A stretch of DNA of 18,724 nt, taken from Terana coerulea (taxonomy: Eukaryota > Basidiomycota > Agaricomycetes > Polyporales > Phanerochaetaceae). Of the stretch, positions 1-8,653 are shown one piece after another. Under the pieces are notes generated by a model. That model did no database searches. It was not told the DNA's origin and saw only the letters and a program-made list of their open reading frames with translations. Position 1 is the stretch's first letter, and each line of letters begins with the position of its first letter. Position numbers and translations under genes: made by a program. Where the stretch lies: positions 1 to 18,724 of the forward strand of contig JAKOGH010000572.1 in the NCBI GenBank assembly GCA_024811115.1, given 5' to 3'.

Positions 1-305
1 CCCATCTTCCAGGGAACGCACTGCTTGGTCGAGAACGACAAAATGACGCCGACGACCGCGAGCAAGTCACGCAAAGCATGGTTCAAAGCGACACGTTTGC
101 GCAGCGTCTTGGCTCTTTGACGAAGTTTATAGACGCCGGATTTTGTGCAGAGTCTTTCACGCTCATAAGCATATCGACAGCCGCCCCAAGTAAGAACAGA
201 GTCGAAAATGGTGGTGCAGGAATGGTCGGCGGTGCGAGCTCCTCATTTTGGCGCATTGCCATACTCGTCTAAGTCCTGTGTGTTTTCTTTTGATGCTGTA
301 GACAT
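1..305 (-). CDS. Possible 5' part of an unidentified gene running off the left edge
   Basis: Two overlapping minus-strand readings look protein-like. One starts at an ATG at 305-303, meets a TGA at 245-243, then stays open for about 80 codons to the window start; its end is basic, then hydrophobic (LRDLLAVVGVILSF). The other starts at an ATG near 271 and includes APPFSTLFLLGAAVDMLM before stopping near 100. A GT...AG intron from about 153 to 101 would join the second reading to the hydrophobic part of the first in frame. I do not recognise a family. The gene may be multi-exon with its 3' end outside the window, or a decayed fragment. Existence of coding DNA here is uncertain, and the exon structure is a guess. 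Confidence 0.25.
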
Positions 306-997
306 GAAGCTTACTCCATGTCCACAAAATAGAAGCCTATTTGCTCGGGGAAAGACAGAACACACGGACTACCGAAAGAGTTGATCTCAGCCCCGATTCG
401 GGACGATATCAAGTAGTGTTTTGTCGCACAGGTAGATAGACCGGCGTCGCAGCTTTACTTAACCAGCCACCGGCTTACGTCGGGCTTTGTAAGAGGTTGC
501 AGTAAATGTGGCGGATGGATGAGAAGCTCGATCGCTATATCAGTGAGCCCGCAAAACAACTCAGCGCTCGGAGCTCAGCTCCGGAAGCCAGAGGGGATAA
601 TTGAACTTAAAGCTTAAGTACCGAGTGGCGACGCCGATTCTGAGCATTAGCGTTCATTCCGGCTATGCGCCATCATGGGAGGAGAAAATGAAATACAATA
701 ATATATGACTGGGTAAACGGCAGGTTACGGAATACAGTAGATACAGAGTATAAGGACAACAATATGATACAGCCAACAATTATCACAGACGTTGCGAGTA
801 ACAAACAGATAGGAGCAAGTGTAAGTAGGACAGAAAGCGATTCGGAGGGGCACATGATAGAGATACAAAAATACCAACCTAACTGAATTACAGAGACAAG
901 GCGGAATGTTGATAGCATTCCCCCTGCGGAGGATTACCGTAGTGTAAATGATAATGTGACTTACCTGTGAGAAACTTGGGCGTGCACGAGAGCCAGT
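306..997. other. Intergenic stretch with no convincing gene
   Basis: No supported gene. The minus-strand ORF at 673-918 is hydrophobic and follows a good splice donor (CAGGTAAGT) near 966-961. However, the gene at 998-1706 already has its own stop at 998-1000, so this is more likely 3' flank than a further exon. The possibility that an alternative transcript splices past that stop cannot be excluded. Confidence 0.4.
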
Positions 998-1706
998 TTA
1001 GCGGGCACCAGCAGCGCGTTGGGCATTGGCAGTGGCGATCTGTTCCCTTTGTTCGACTATGTTTTGGATCCACTCCGGAACCCGCCCACTAAACGTTAAC
1101 AATGAGCACCGAGACTCTAGGGATGTAAATGCAAACCAAACGTACGAGAGAAATGTTGCCCTGTCAACCTCATAGTACTCATGGTGTATCCACTTCTTCT
1201 TGTCGACCGGCATGTGAAGTCTTTCCCAAAAGGCCCAACGTAGGCCCTTGCCGATGTGGGACCTCCCGTAGAAGTAAAGCTGTCGCCCACCTGCGGCCTC
1301 GAGTTGGAGTGTTAGATGCTCTTCTTTGTCGCCACCGCTCTCATGAGCCCCGCCGCTACGAATAAGTGGCATATGAGGGTCTGTACAACTCACAGCGAAG
1401 CTAGAAGTGCTGTACTCGCAAGACTCTAGCTACTTCTGCTGCTGACATATTGATCTTGATGTGCGTGTCGCTACAGAAAATTTCGACATTGCTGATGATT
1501 TGCTGTCTCATTTGCGGCTGCCTGGAATAAATCTGGGGAGGTTGATAAGCAACAGAGCTTATGAAACGGCTGTAGTCTTCGGGAGTAAAGCGGCGATTCA
1601 CATCGCGGGCAAATTGCTGGGAGATATGGCTGCCTATGAAGAAGTCTTTTCCGAAGCGAATGTGACGCGCAAGACGCTTGTAACCTTCGACACCAGCTTG
1701 AAACAT
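998..1706 (-). CDS. Orphan protein gene, probably two exons
   Basis: I do not recognise the family. Exon 1 starts at ATG 1706-1704 and reads about 90-100 codons of well-formed protein, including RRFTPEDYSRFISSVAYQP and QIISNVEIFCSDTHIKINM, before a TAG at 1403-1401. A second open frame in another phase runs from about 1390 to the TAA at 998 and includes GKGLRWAFWERLHMPVDKKK and VPEWIQNIVEQREQIATA. An intron must join them. One in-phase solution uses GTCAGC just after the IN codons and the TCTAG near 1400, about 46 nt; a later acceptor near 1345 also keeps frame. The start is supported by a TATA box 137-143 nt upstream and a pyrimidine-rich leader. No signal peptide or membrane segment is evident. 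The C-terminus is basic and alanine-rich. Junctions need a transcript. Confidence 0.5.
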
Positions 1707-1842
1707 TCTGGAAGTGGGTGTCGACAACTGCTTGGTGGCAAATATCAGGGAAGTTGGACTGATGATAGGCAGGATTCAGTACTGAGAGGAGAGCTGGGGT
1801 GTGTAGGAGTTGATGTCCGGCATTGGGTCCTATGCATGCCCT

Positions 1843-1945
1843 CTTTATAGCTTTGTCTTCTGTAAGCTGACGCTCGGGGTGGACCAGAAGTATGCATAAT
1901 CAAAAACGAGTGGAGAGGAAAGATAACCAGGGAGTGCCACATTGG
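1843..1945 (-). promoter_or_regulatory. Core promoter of the orphan gene (CCAAT and TATA)
   Basis: On the minus strand a CCAAT at 1945-1941 is followed about 90 nt later by TATAAAG at 1849-1843. The leader down to the ATG at 1706 is rich in C and T, as usual for fungal 5' UTRs. This supports transcription leftward into the 998-1706 gene. Confidence 0.5.
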
Positions 1946-3050
1946 ACCTGCAATGGTGCTGCGGCTTTCACGAAGCCTCTCTGTGTATTACCTGACGAAT
2001 ACGGTAAGACTCGACGCAAATCGAGGAACGTAGTTGGATCTTTGGACTAACCGGAAATGAGAGTCTGAGATGGGCAACTCGCAGTGAGCTGCGGAAACCC
2101 AGGCGATGTGACTGTCTTTGCGCAAGCGTTGACTGGCCATGTGTTTTCTGAGATGCGCAAGGCGAGCGAAGCCATGAGTTCTAGAGTCCTAAAGAGAGAC
2201 TAACAAGATCAGTAGGTTACTAACCCTGATCTACGCATTCCAAAATCGTGTATTGCGATGCACAGAAACGTGCTCACTTGTCCTTCGGGTTGATTGTTCA
2301 CCGCCAGGCCTAGAGCAGTGTATGGATTGGACAAGCGTCATATAGGCACCGTGGCTCAAGACAAGACGTTTGCGCACTAAGGCTGGTCCGATGCGTACGT
2401 ACGCGTGGTTACAATCCCCTGAACAAGGAATCCTACTTGGGCAAGTCGTGGAGTTTCTACCACGACTGACATGAGGCTGGCTTCGCACAGGAATACAGGT
2501 GAGTCGTAACAGCAGCCGCACTAGCACAGCTATGCAATCAATCATTACTCACCTGCGCATATGCATAGCCTTTTCCCCAACTTCCGCCACCGCATACTCG
2601 GGCGGTCGTCATGTGGCGAATGAACGGAACGTCCAGATCAGAGACTATGTCCTGCGCTGACGACCGATGTCCTGTGCTGAACCACCTGCTGTAGATCGAA
2701 TCTTGTGGTGAATCAAAGGTGACCAGTCCGTGTATAAGGCAGATGTTTTGGAGCCGCTAAGTAGCACTGACGACTCAAAGGCGGCAGTGCTAGCCAAGTT
2801 GTGGCAAACGTACCGTCGTCCTCACCAATAGCGCTTCCCATACAAGTGCCGAGGCTTGTTGAGCGTGCGCTGTATCTTCTGAAACGTGCTAGCAATGGTG
2901 TCAATAGAACGGGCTTGTTGCCGTAGCATAGCTAAGTGTGAACGTACCCGGCGAGTGTTGTATGTACGAGAAAATGCAAGTTACCGGTACCGCCCACAAC
3001 CAGGCCGCTGGCGCGGAGTTGGAAATTGCCGGGATGAACCGTCCTCGATC
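1946..3050. other. Intergenic, no supported gene
   Basis: Open frames here are short and in no consistent frame. On the minus strand around 2600-2390, a donor (GCGCAGGTGAGT) and an acceptor (CATGTCAG) could join two short frames into a peptide of about 43 residues, but nothing else supports it. The right end is the upstream region of the kinase gene. Confidence 0.4.
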
Positions 3051-3053
3051 GGA

Positions 3054-3100
3054 CCAATCACAGCCTGTGCCACAACGCACCGCAAACGCACCGTATATAA
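3054..3100 (+). promoter_or_regulatory. CCAAT and TATA elements of the kinase gene
   Basis: CCAAT at 3054-3058 is followed by TATATAA at 3094-3100, about 111 nt before the ATG at 3211. The stretch between the TATA box and the ATG is C/T-rich. The position argues against longer in-frame N-termini that would start upstream and translate through these elements. Confidence 0.6.
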
Positions 3101-3210
3101 CTCCCGAAAGTCAACCCTCGAGTCTGCCTCCAACCAAACTCTACCCCTTCTCCTCGCACACATTGCTTCATCCACCGCAACTGTACGTCAACTGCAGTCT
3201 CCTGTTGAAT

Positions 3211-4793
3211 ATGTTGTCCTCTTTTCGACGTCTGTGGCCCTCCTCCCAACTGCTATCGCTTCCGAGGGCTTGCTACGCCACCGTATCCTCGCAATTCACC
3301 CCTACAAATGCACACTTCTCAGCTGGCCCTGACGGTACTCAGTACGTAGACTTGGACTTTGCCGAGGAACCCCTGGGGCTCTCAGCGAAAGATGGGTTTG
3401 GATGGCCACAGCTCGACTTCGGGGAAGCTATTGGGCAAGACGGACGTTACGTCATTGCTCGCAAACTTGGATTTGGTCTCACCGGCAGCACGTGGCTCGC
3501 AAAAGATAGAAAGTAAGTCTGTAGTATTTTCTACTGTCGTGCCACTTTCTGAGCGCCGTTTGTGATAGGACAGACGCCTATGTGGCGATCAAAATGCTGA
3601 AAGGCTTCACCACAGAGCGTGTTCACCAAGGCCTGAATCTCGAGCGTGACACACTGGAACGACTTCTGGCACCGTCTCCGTATTTGCAGCACGCTCTACG
3701 TCTCCGTGCTGTGTTTGAGATTGATGGTAAGGGGTCCGACGGGACACATGCGTGCTTTGTGACGGACATCTTCGGCGGGGATGTCGAGTATCTGCGCGCC
3801 ACGCACGGCATTCCGTCCCCAATTCATCCGCGCCGGCACCTGCCTGTCCCACTGGCAAAGCGGATTGCGCTGCACGTCCTGCGAGGCATCGCCCACGGCC
3901 ACCGCAACGGCGTGATCCACACTGACATCAAGTTTGACAACATCTTCTTCAAATCTGCATTGACGACCGACGACATCGACAAAATCCTCGAGGTAGAGCC
4001 GCCGCGTCGCAACCCCCCGGAACTTTCTGTAGATGATGTCGTCGTACAAAGCGCTGTGTCGCAGCGTTTGCCAGCACCCGACTTGGAGAATGCCGTGACG
4101 CGCAATTTCGTGTTGGCGGATTACGGGCACGGTATGTTTTGAAAAATGACGAACTAGGGGGTTCTAATACTTGGTCAACATTATTCTGCAGCACAACTGA
4201 TCGAACGGAGGACAACAGATAATATCGGACCCAGTGCCCTCCGACCTCCTGAGATTGTACTTGCCGGCCCTTGGGATGAGAAGGTGGATATATGGATGTT
4301 TGGATGCTTGGTGCGCCTTAGGCTCGAATCTTTGAAGGTGTAGGAAGCTTTTCTCACCTTTAACCAGGTGTACGAGCTCCTCACAGGCGACTCGTTATTC
4401 AAGTACGAAAAACTGGTCGCGCCGTGCGAACTGGACCCGGACAACGCGCTCCTCTGGCAGTTCATCTGCTACACCGGCGACGACTTTATGGAAGATCAAC
4501 TTACGGCTAGCCGGCTGGCGGCGGTATGGTTTGATCACACTTGTGCGTGCGCCGACTCAGCTTCCTTGAGTAATCTCGTGCTGATAGGGACACTGTATGA
4601 AGGCAACTTGCGGAGCCGCCCGCCACTTTTCGATACAGTCTTTGAGACGCGGCTCCGCAAACACAAGATCCTAGGGGAAAAAGACATCGCCGTTACAGCT
4701 AACTTCATGCGCAGGTGCTTAAGGCTGGAACCTCGCAATCGCGCGAGTGCCGAGGAGCTTCTGTCGGACCCGTGGCTTTCTGTCACCGAGTAA
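3211..4793 (+). CDS. SRPK-like Ser/Thr protein kinase with mitochondrial-type leader
   Basis: Exons 3211-3512, 3569-4131, 4192-4310 and 4368-4793 (introns 56, 60 and 57 nt) give 469 aa. The kinase signature is complete: glycine loop KLGFGLTGSTWLA (residues 85-97), VAIK with Lys109, catalytic loop HTDIKFDN with Asp220, a DFG-equivalent ADYG (Asp285), an APE-equivalent RPPE (306-309), then DIW with Asp321 and GCLVYELLTG. HTDIK and the split layout are typical of CMGC/SRPK kinases, which phosphorylate SR-rich splicing proteins. Phe replaces the usual Pro after HTDIK, and DYG replaces the expected loop. The first 27 residues (start MLSSFRRLWPSSQLLSLPRA) are basic, hydroxylated and free of acidic residues, like a mitochondrial presequence. 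A further 45-nt intron at 4543-4587 is possible and frame-neutral, giving 454 aa. Start chosen because the upstream in-frame extension crosses the TATA/CCAAT elements. Confidence 0.9.
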
Positions 4794-4860
4794 AGGCATG
4801 CACCCGCCTCTCGTTTTGTCTCGCTTGTTCTGTGTCTTATTTAGTAGAATGCATGCTGAA

Positions 4861-4866
4861 AATAAA
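4861..4866 (+). promoter_or_regulatory. Polyadenylation signal AATAAA of the kinase gene
   Basis: Canonical AATAAA lies 68 nt downstream of the kinase stop codon (TAA at 4791-4793), a usual distance in fungal 3' UTRs. Confidence 0.5.
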
Positions 4867-5524
4867 GTTCTCTTCTCACAGTTATTGAGCGCATTGAGTC
4901 CCTCTTCTCACTGCCGTCGAGCAAGCAGCTCCGATATTTGCCCTCCGGACCCAGCATTTGGCCCTCTGTCGCACGTGTGCGCACGCTGTGCGTATGAGAC
5001 GCTGTGTATATTGTCACGAGAAATTCGTACTTGAACCATGTTTCGTACTTTTACACAGTTGTGCAAGGGAATACATCTGAGCATAGCGAAGAATTCGAAT
5101 AAATCGGCTGTAGGATAGTAGTAAGCCAGTGTTACGGGACCACAAATACCAAATCTCAACCTGCGTCGTGTATTCCTCGTGCCGCCATGCAGAAAAATCA
5201 ACACAGCAACGTGGTGTGCGTGAACCATAGATCTCCCGTCTAACAATTGTCGTGGCGAGTGTAGGCGAGTTTTGCTAATTTTCTCCAGAGTGATGGTCAC
5301 AGCAGAGCCCAGGTCATTGCATGGGCGTCTCTGTAATGATGGGATTGGCATGGGCGCTGATCAGCCCAGCCAAGCCAGGAAGTTGCCGGGAAGCGTAAGC
5401 AAAGTTACCTCACAGCGACCTTACAGGCTACAGCGTTCGGAATCTTCGGATGATTTACATAGATCATGAGCACGCATGGCATGGCCTTCATACGACCAAG
5501 CACACCACAGTCACTTTCCAGTAG
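4867..5524. other. Intergenic spacer
   Basis: No supported gene. The longest frame is a minus-strand ORF of 147 codons (4908-5351) with no recognisable motif. It lies in the kinase 3' flank and has no promoter-like sequence. A CACGTG core occurs near 4974. Confidence 0.4.
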
Positions 5525-5750
5525 TGTAACCTAGTGGGGTCGACAGGGGTTTCAAGAAAATTGGGAGAAATTGAGAGATGTCTTCGTAAGTACAGACATC
5601 ACCACGCTAGGGCGAAACTAAAGTCTGAAGCTAGCCGACTGCCTGGCCTTGTCATTATGCGTGCTGTTTATCGCGTATATGCCGGAGATCATTTGCCGAC
5701 GGTCCGGCGTCGGGCTGGCGGGGTACTGATGCCGCGACGCGCCACGACGC

Positions 5751-5806
5751 GTGAGTGAATCGAGTCATTACGCCTTACTTACGCCCTTATCATTCGTTTC
5801 CTCCAG
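5751..5806 (+). other. Leader intron of dehydrogenase copy A
   Basis: GTGAGT at 5751 and CTCCAG ending at 5806 bound a 56-nt putative intron just before the ATG at 5836. The equivalent intron in copy B (17597-17656) keeps both splice sites while its interior has diverged. In copy A, splicing joins an upstream ATG (5729) in frame to the main ORF, adding 17 codons. In copy B the corresponding triplet is ATC. Confidence 0.55.
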
Positions 5807-5835
5807 ACCTTCCTTCATCTCGAACAACGACGACG

Positions 5836-7185
5836 ATGGGCACCTCCCAATCCTCGTCGTCCCAGACAGCCCCGAACGCGCTCAGAAACCTCCTCGTCTC
5901 CAACTACCCGCTCGCGGACGCCGACCGTGCCGTGCTGTCCGAGCACTTCGAGCATATCTCCGTATCGCCAGACCGCGACGGCCAACCATCGGACGAGCAG
6001 CTCGCCGCAGCGGACGTGATTTACGGCTTCCCGAACGCAAAGTGGCTCACGAGTCGGAAGCAGGTGCCGCGGCTCAAGTTCATTCAGCTGTTGAGCGCAG
6101 GGGCGGAGTACATTGTGGACAGTCCGTTGTGGAAGGAGGAGGGCACGGAGAAGATTCAGCTGCTGACGGCGAGTGGGGTGCATACGGGTCCGATACCGCA
6201 GGTGAGCCGTGCTTCGCCGTCGTAGGCAGAGCGTCGTTGACAAGCGTTTGCGTCTCGGACAGTGGTTCATTGCGACGACTTTGATTCTCTTCCACCGCTT
6301 GCAAGAACAAATTCTTGTTGGTCAGGCATGTCCCTTCTTTATCACTTTCAACGTTCGGCATGTAAACCGCCGCATACATTCCAGAACGAGAAACGGTGGG
6401 CTACGAACGACGACATATGTCCTACAGGCCCAAAGAACTTTATACAAGAACTACGCGGCAAGACTGTAGGAATTCTAGGATACGGTCACGTGCGTTCATA
6501 CAGCTCCCATCGTTCAGCACGTTGCGATCTAATACACGATTGCGCAGATTGGTCGTGAGGCTGCTCGCTTAGCACATGCCTTTGGCGCGCGTATCGTCGC
6601 CGCAAACAGCACAGGCGAGAAAAAACCACAGGACGGGTACATAATCCCGGGGACTGGAGACCCCGACGGCTCGTACGCATCCCCTTCGCTTCCCTCTTCG
6701 CTCTATACCTCACATCTGCCGGTCTCTTTGCCAGACTCCCCGACGCGTGGTTCTCCACTACAGACGAAACATCCTTCGCATCCTTCCTTGGACAGACCGA
6801 CGTCCTCCTCCTCGCGCTCCCCGCCACCTCCTCCACCTCCGCCATCCTCTCCGCCACCACCCTCCCGCTTCTCCCGCAGCACGCCATCGTCGCGAACGTT
6901 GGGCGCGGGAACGCGATCGACACGGACGCGCTCGTTAAACTGCTGGATGACGGCAAGCTTGGCGGCGCGGCGCTGGACGTAACAGACCCTGAGCCACTGC
7001 CGGACGGGCACGCGCTGTTCGGCCGGAAGAACGTCGTGATCACGCCGCATATGAGCGGCCGCACGGAACGATACATGGAGCTCGGGCGGAATATTTTGAT
7101 CGAGAATGTGAAGAGGTGGAAAGCGGGCGGGGAGCTGGTGAATGTCGTGGACACGAAGAGGGGTATTAAAGAAGGCGAGTGGTGA
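5836..7185 (+). CDS. D-isomer-specific 2-hydroxyacid dehydrogenase, copy A
   Basis: Exons 5836-6201, 6263-6325, 6385-6489, 6548-6672 and 6735-7185 give 369 aa, normal for the family. These enzymes interconvert 2-oxoacids and D-2-hydroxyacids with NAD(P)H in a two-domain fold. The nucleotide-binding motif GYGHIG (175-180) is assembled across the exon 3/4 junction. The catalytic triad is present: Arg277 in NVGRGN, Glu306 in TDPEPLP and His325 in ITPHMSG. An insertion around KPQDGYIIPGTGDPDG (204-219) follows the second strand. No acidic residue follows IVAAN at the cofactor-selecting position, so NADP use is possible; the substrate cannot be read from sequence. Intron 2 has a GC donor (6326-6384), where copy B has GT. 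An in-frame upstream ATG at 5729 could extend the protein by 17 residues. No AATAAA is seen in the first 100 nt after the stop. Confidence 0.92.
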
Positions 7186-8100
7186 AGCTTATTTACTGTT
7201 TGCTGTTGGAATAACGATTTAATCTTCAGTTTTAAGGGATGTGCTTTAACTGGCTATATGCTAGATATAGAATGTTTGATTCTCGGCATGAACAGTGATT
7301 CGGCGCACTTGTACATTGGGCATGCCACTACGACCATCGTGGCGTTTGGGTAGGGCTGTCCCGCCCACCCAACTCTCCGCACATTCAATGCTCGACCGGC
7401 AGCGTGACAACCTTCGATGAAACCGATGGTGCTAACGGACGCTATTCATGTCACATGTACTTCACCAGCAGCCACTTCATATCGCACAAGCAGCAACACG
7501 AGGTGCTCCAAACTACGATAAATGTGGATATATGCGTCGACATTCGTGCTGCCCTTGTCGTGTCGAACTGGCATCCACTCAACCGGATTACACGTTTACG
7601 CCTACTCGTTTTTATGGCGTCACAGACGTAGAGAAGACAGGCTCGTATGGCATTCAACGCCGATACACAACCAGTTCCTCAAGTTTAGGGTAGTCTCGCC
7701 ATGCCCCCGAAAACGTCGCTAAGGGACGAAATACTCCTATTCGTGATGGCAGGCGCAGACATCGCTAGCAACGCGTTGACAGTGGCGCGTTGTACATCCC
7801 TATGCAACCGACGGTCTACGCAAAAATCATGATAGGAGCCGCCGGACGCTTGCTCGAAATATGAAAAGCCACCACGGCATGGGAGGTTGGCAACCCTATC
7901 ATAATCGGTACGCAATCCAACACGGCCCTTGTTCGAATCTGATGCTCCGATACAGAAATTGGTGGTCCAAGAGTCGTTGCGTTGTGTCTAAGGGCGCAAC
8001 CTATCTGGGGAGCTTATCCCAGGAGGCCTACGCGCACGATTTTTCTCGTCCACCGTCGCGGCTGACTCATGGCCAGGCACTCTGGGCATAAGCAACGTCT
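7186..8100. other. Intergenic, no supported gene
   Basis: Includes the 3' flank of the dehydrogenase. Several short ORFs overlap on both strands (for example + 7448-7693 and - 7685-7915). None has a recognisable motif, promoter or splice pattern. Confidence 0.4.
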
Positions 8101-8370
8101 TCATTCACTGTAAAGAAAAGATTTACTCAGGGCCTCGAACCGCGAACGCTGGCTCGACTCTACGGACAGCTGATTGCTCGCGGTCTCCGAGAGCCTTTGG
8201 AGCTGTTTCAATGTCAAATATGTCGCATCTGTCGAGTACCGCGTCTGTTGCAAGCTAACCTCGAGGGTAATCTCGGGTATTGCGAGTTTGTTTTTGATGT
8301 TTGCCACCCTCTTCTGCCGGTACGACTCGGACTTGCGTCTGGACGACGTGAGCCCATGGCCCATCCAACT
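8101..8370 (-). CDS. Short basic helical protein or 3' exon, unidentified
   Basis: An 87-89 codon minus-strand frame ends at TGA 8103-8101, with in-frame ATGs near 8370 and 8364. The product is basic at the N-terminus (SSRRKSESYRQKRVANIKN), then strongly helical and polar (TLKQLQRLSETASNQLSVES). Codons tend to end in G or C, as in the confirmed genes. An in-frame stop lies upstream of the first ATG, so it is either a complete small gene or a last exon with an unrecognised acceptor. It lies 264 nt beyond the stop of the DUF6534 gene on the same strand. A plus-strand ORF (8174-8653) overlaps it, and both cannot easily be real. Family not recognised. Confidence 0.35.
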   Translation of the reverse strand, partial: SWMGHGLTSSRRKSESYRQKRVANIKNKLAIPEITLEVSLQQTRYSTDATYLTLKQLQRLSETASNQLSVESSQRSRFEALSKSFLYSE

Positions 8371-8653
8371 GGAGATGGAGGCATTGTTACTTGATTACGA
8401 AGGCCCAGAGCTTAACATGTTATCCTCAGTCCATTTGACTACACCTATTGGGAATGCCATTGATTTGAGACATCTACTCCACACTTTGGACAACGGCTCG
8501 TCCTTTCTTTCGCTAGACCTTGGTAGATCCTCCGGAGCTATCATCTCTAAGTTCAACTGCTACACCGACTTCGTCAATTACCTGCTACAGGATGTTGAGA
8601 AACCTTCAGTTATAGACTCGGTGACTCTCACCGTTACTCGGCAGTCGCTGTAA
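8174..8653 (+). CDS. Competing plus-strand ORF, unidentified
   Basis: A 159-codon frame whose distal part (from ATG 8372) is protein-like, with leucine spacing such as DLRHLLHTLDNGSSFLSLDL and a final TVTRQSL. The pattern is loosely reminiscent of leucine-rich F-box proteins, but no F-box is seen. The 5' part is antisense to the basic minus-strand ORF at 8101-8370. The last 20 nt overlap tail-to-tail with the coding end of the DUF6534 gene (stop at 8636-8634). Codon choice is less biased than in the neighbouring confirmed genes. It may be a 3' exon, a remnant or chance. Confidence 0.25.
   Translation: MLAVSESLWSCFNVKYVASVEYRVCCKLTSRVISGIASLFLMFATLFCRYDSDLRLDDVSPWPIQLEMEALLLDYEGPELNMLSSVHLTTPIGNAIDLRHLLHTLDNGSSFLSLDLGRSSGAIISKFNCYTDFVNYLLQDVEKPSVIDSVTLTVTRQSL

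Larger units (their letters stand above)
5525..7185 (+). repeat. Segmental duplication, copy A
   Basis: This stretch recurs in direct orientation at about 17395-18724, an offset of 11.85-11.87 kb. Similarity begins some 300 nt before the dehydrogenase ATG (for example the shared CACGACGCGTGAGTG at the leader intron) and continues through exons and introns. Shared introns exclude a processed copy. The left boundary is approximate because the upstream similarity fades gradually. Confidence 0.8.

Noticed and set aside
2390..2620. Spliced minus-strand peptide of about 43 residues (contains VVVETPRLAQVGFLVQ)
   Set aside because: The splice sites look acceptable, but there is no promoter, no further exon and no family. 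Many such pairs are expected by chance.
2938..3210. N-terminal extension of the kinase reading frame
   Set aside because: The frame is open upstream, but it translates through the CCAAT and TATA elements; its first codon is GTG, and the leader-like start at 3211 fits better.
4908..5351. Minus-strand ORF of 147 codons
   Set aside because: It lies in the kinase 3' flank, with no motif, promoter or splice context. Its length is not unusual for chance at this base composition.
6486..7154. Minus-strand ORF of 222 codons
   Set aside because: It is a shadow of exons 4-5 of the dehydrogenase, whose catalytic residues are clear on the plus strand. The minus product is Ser/Pro/Arg-rich and featureless.
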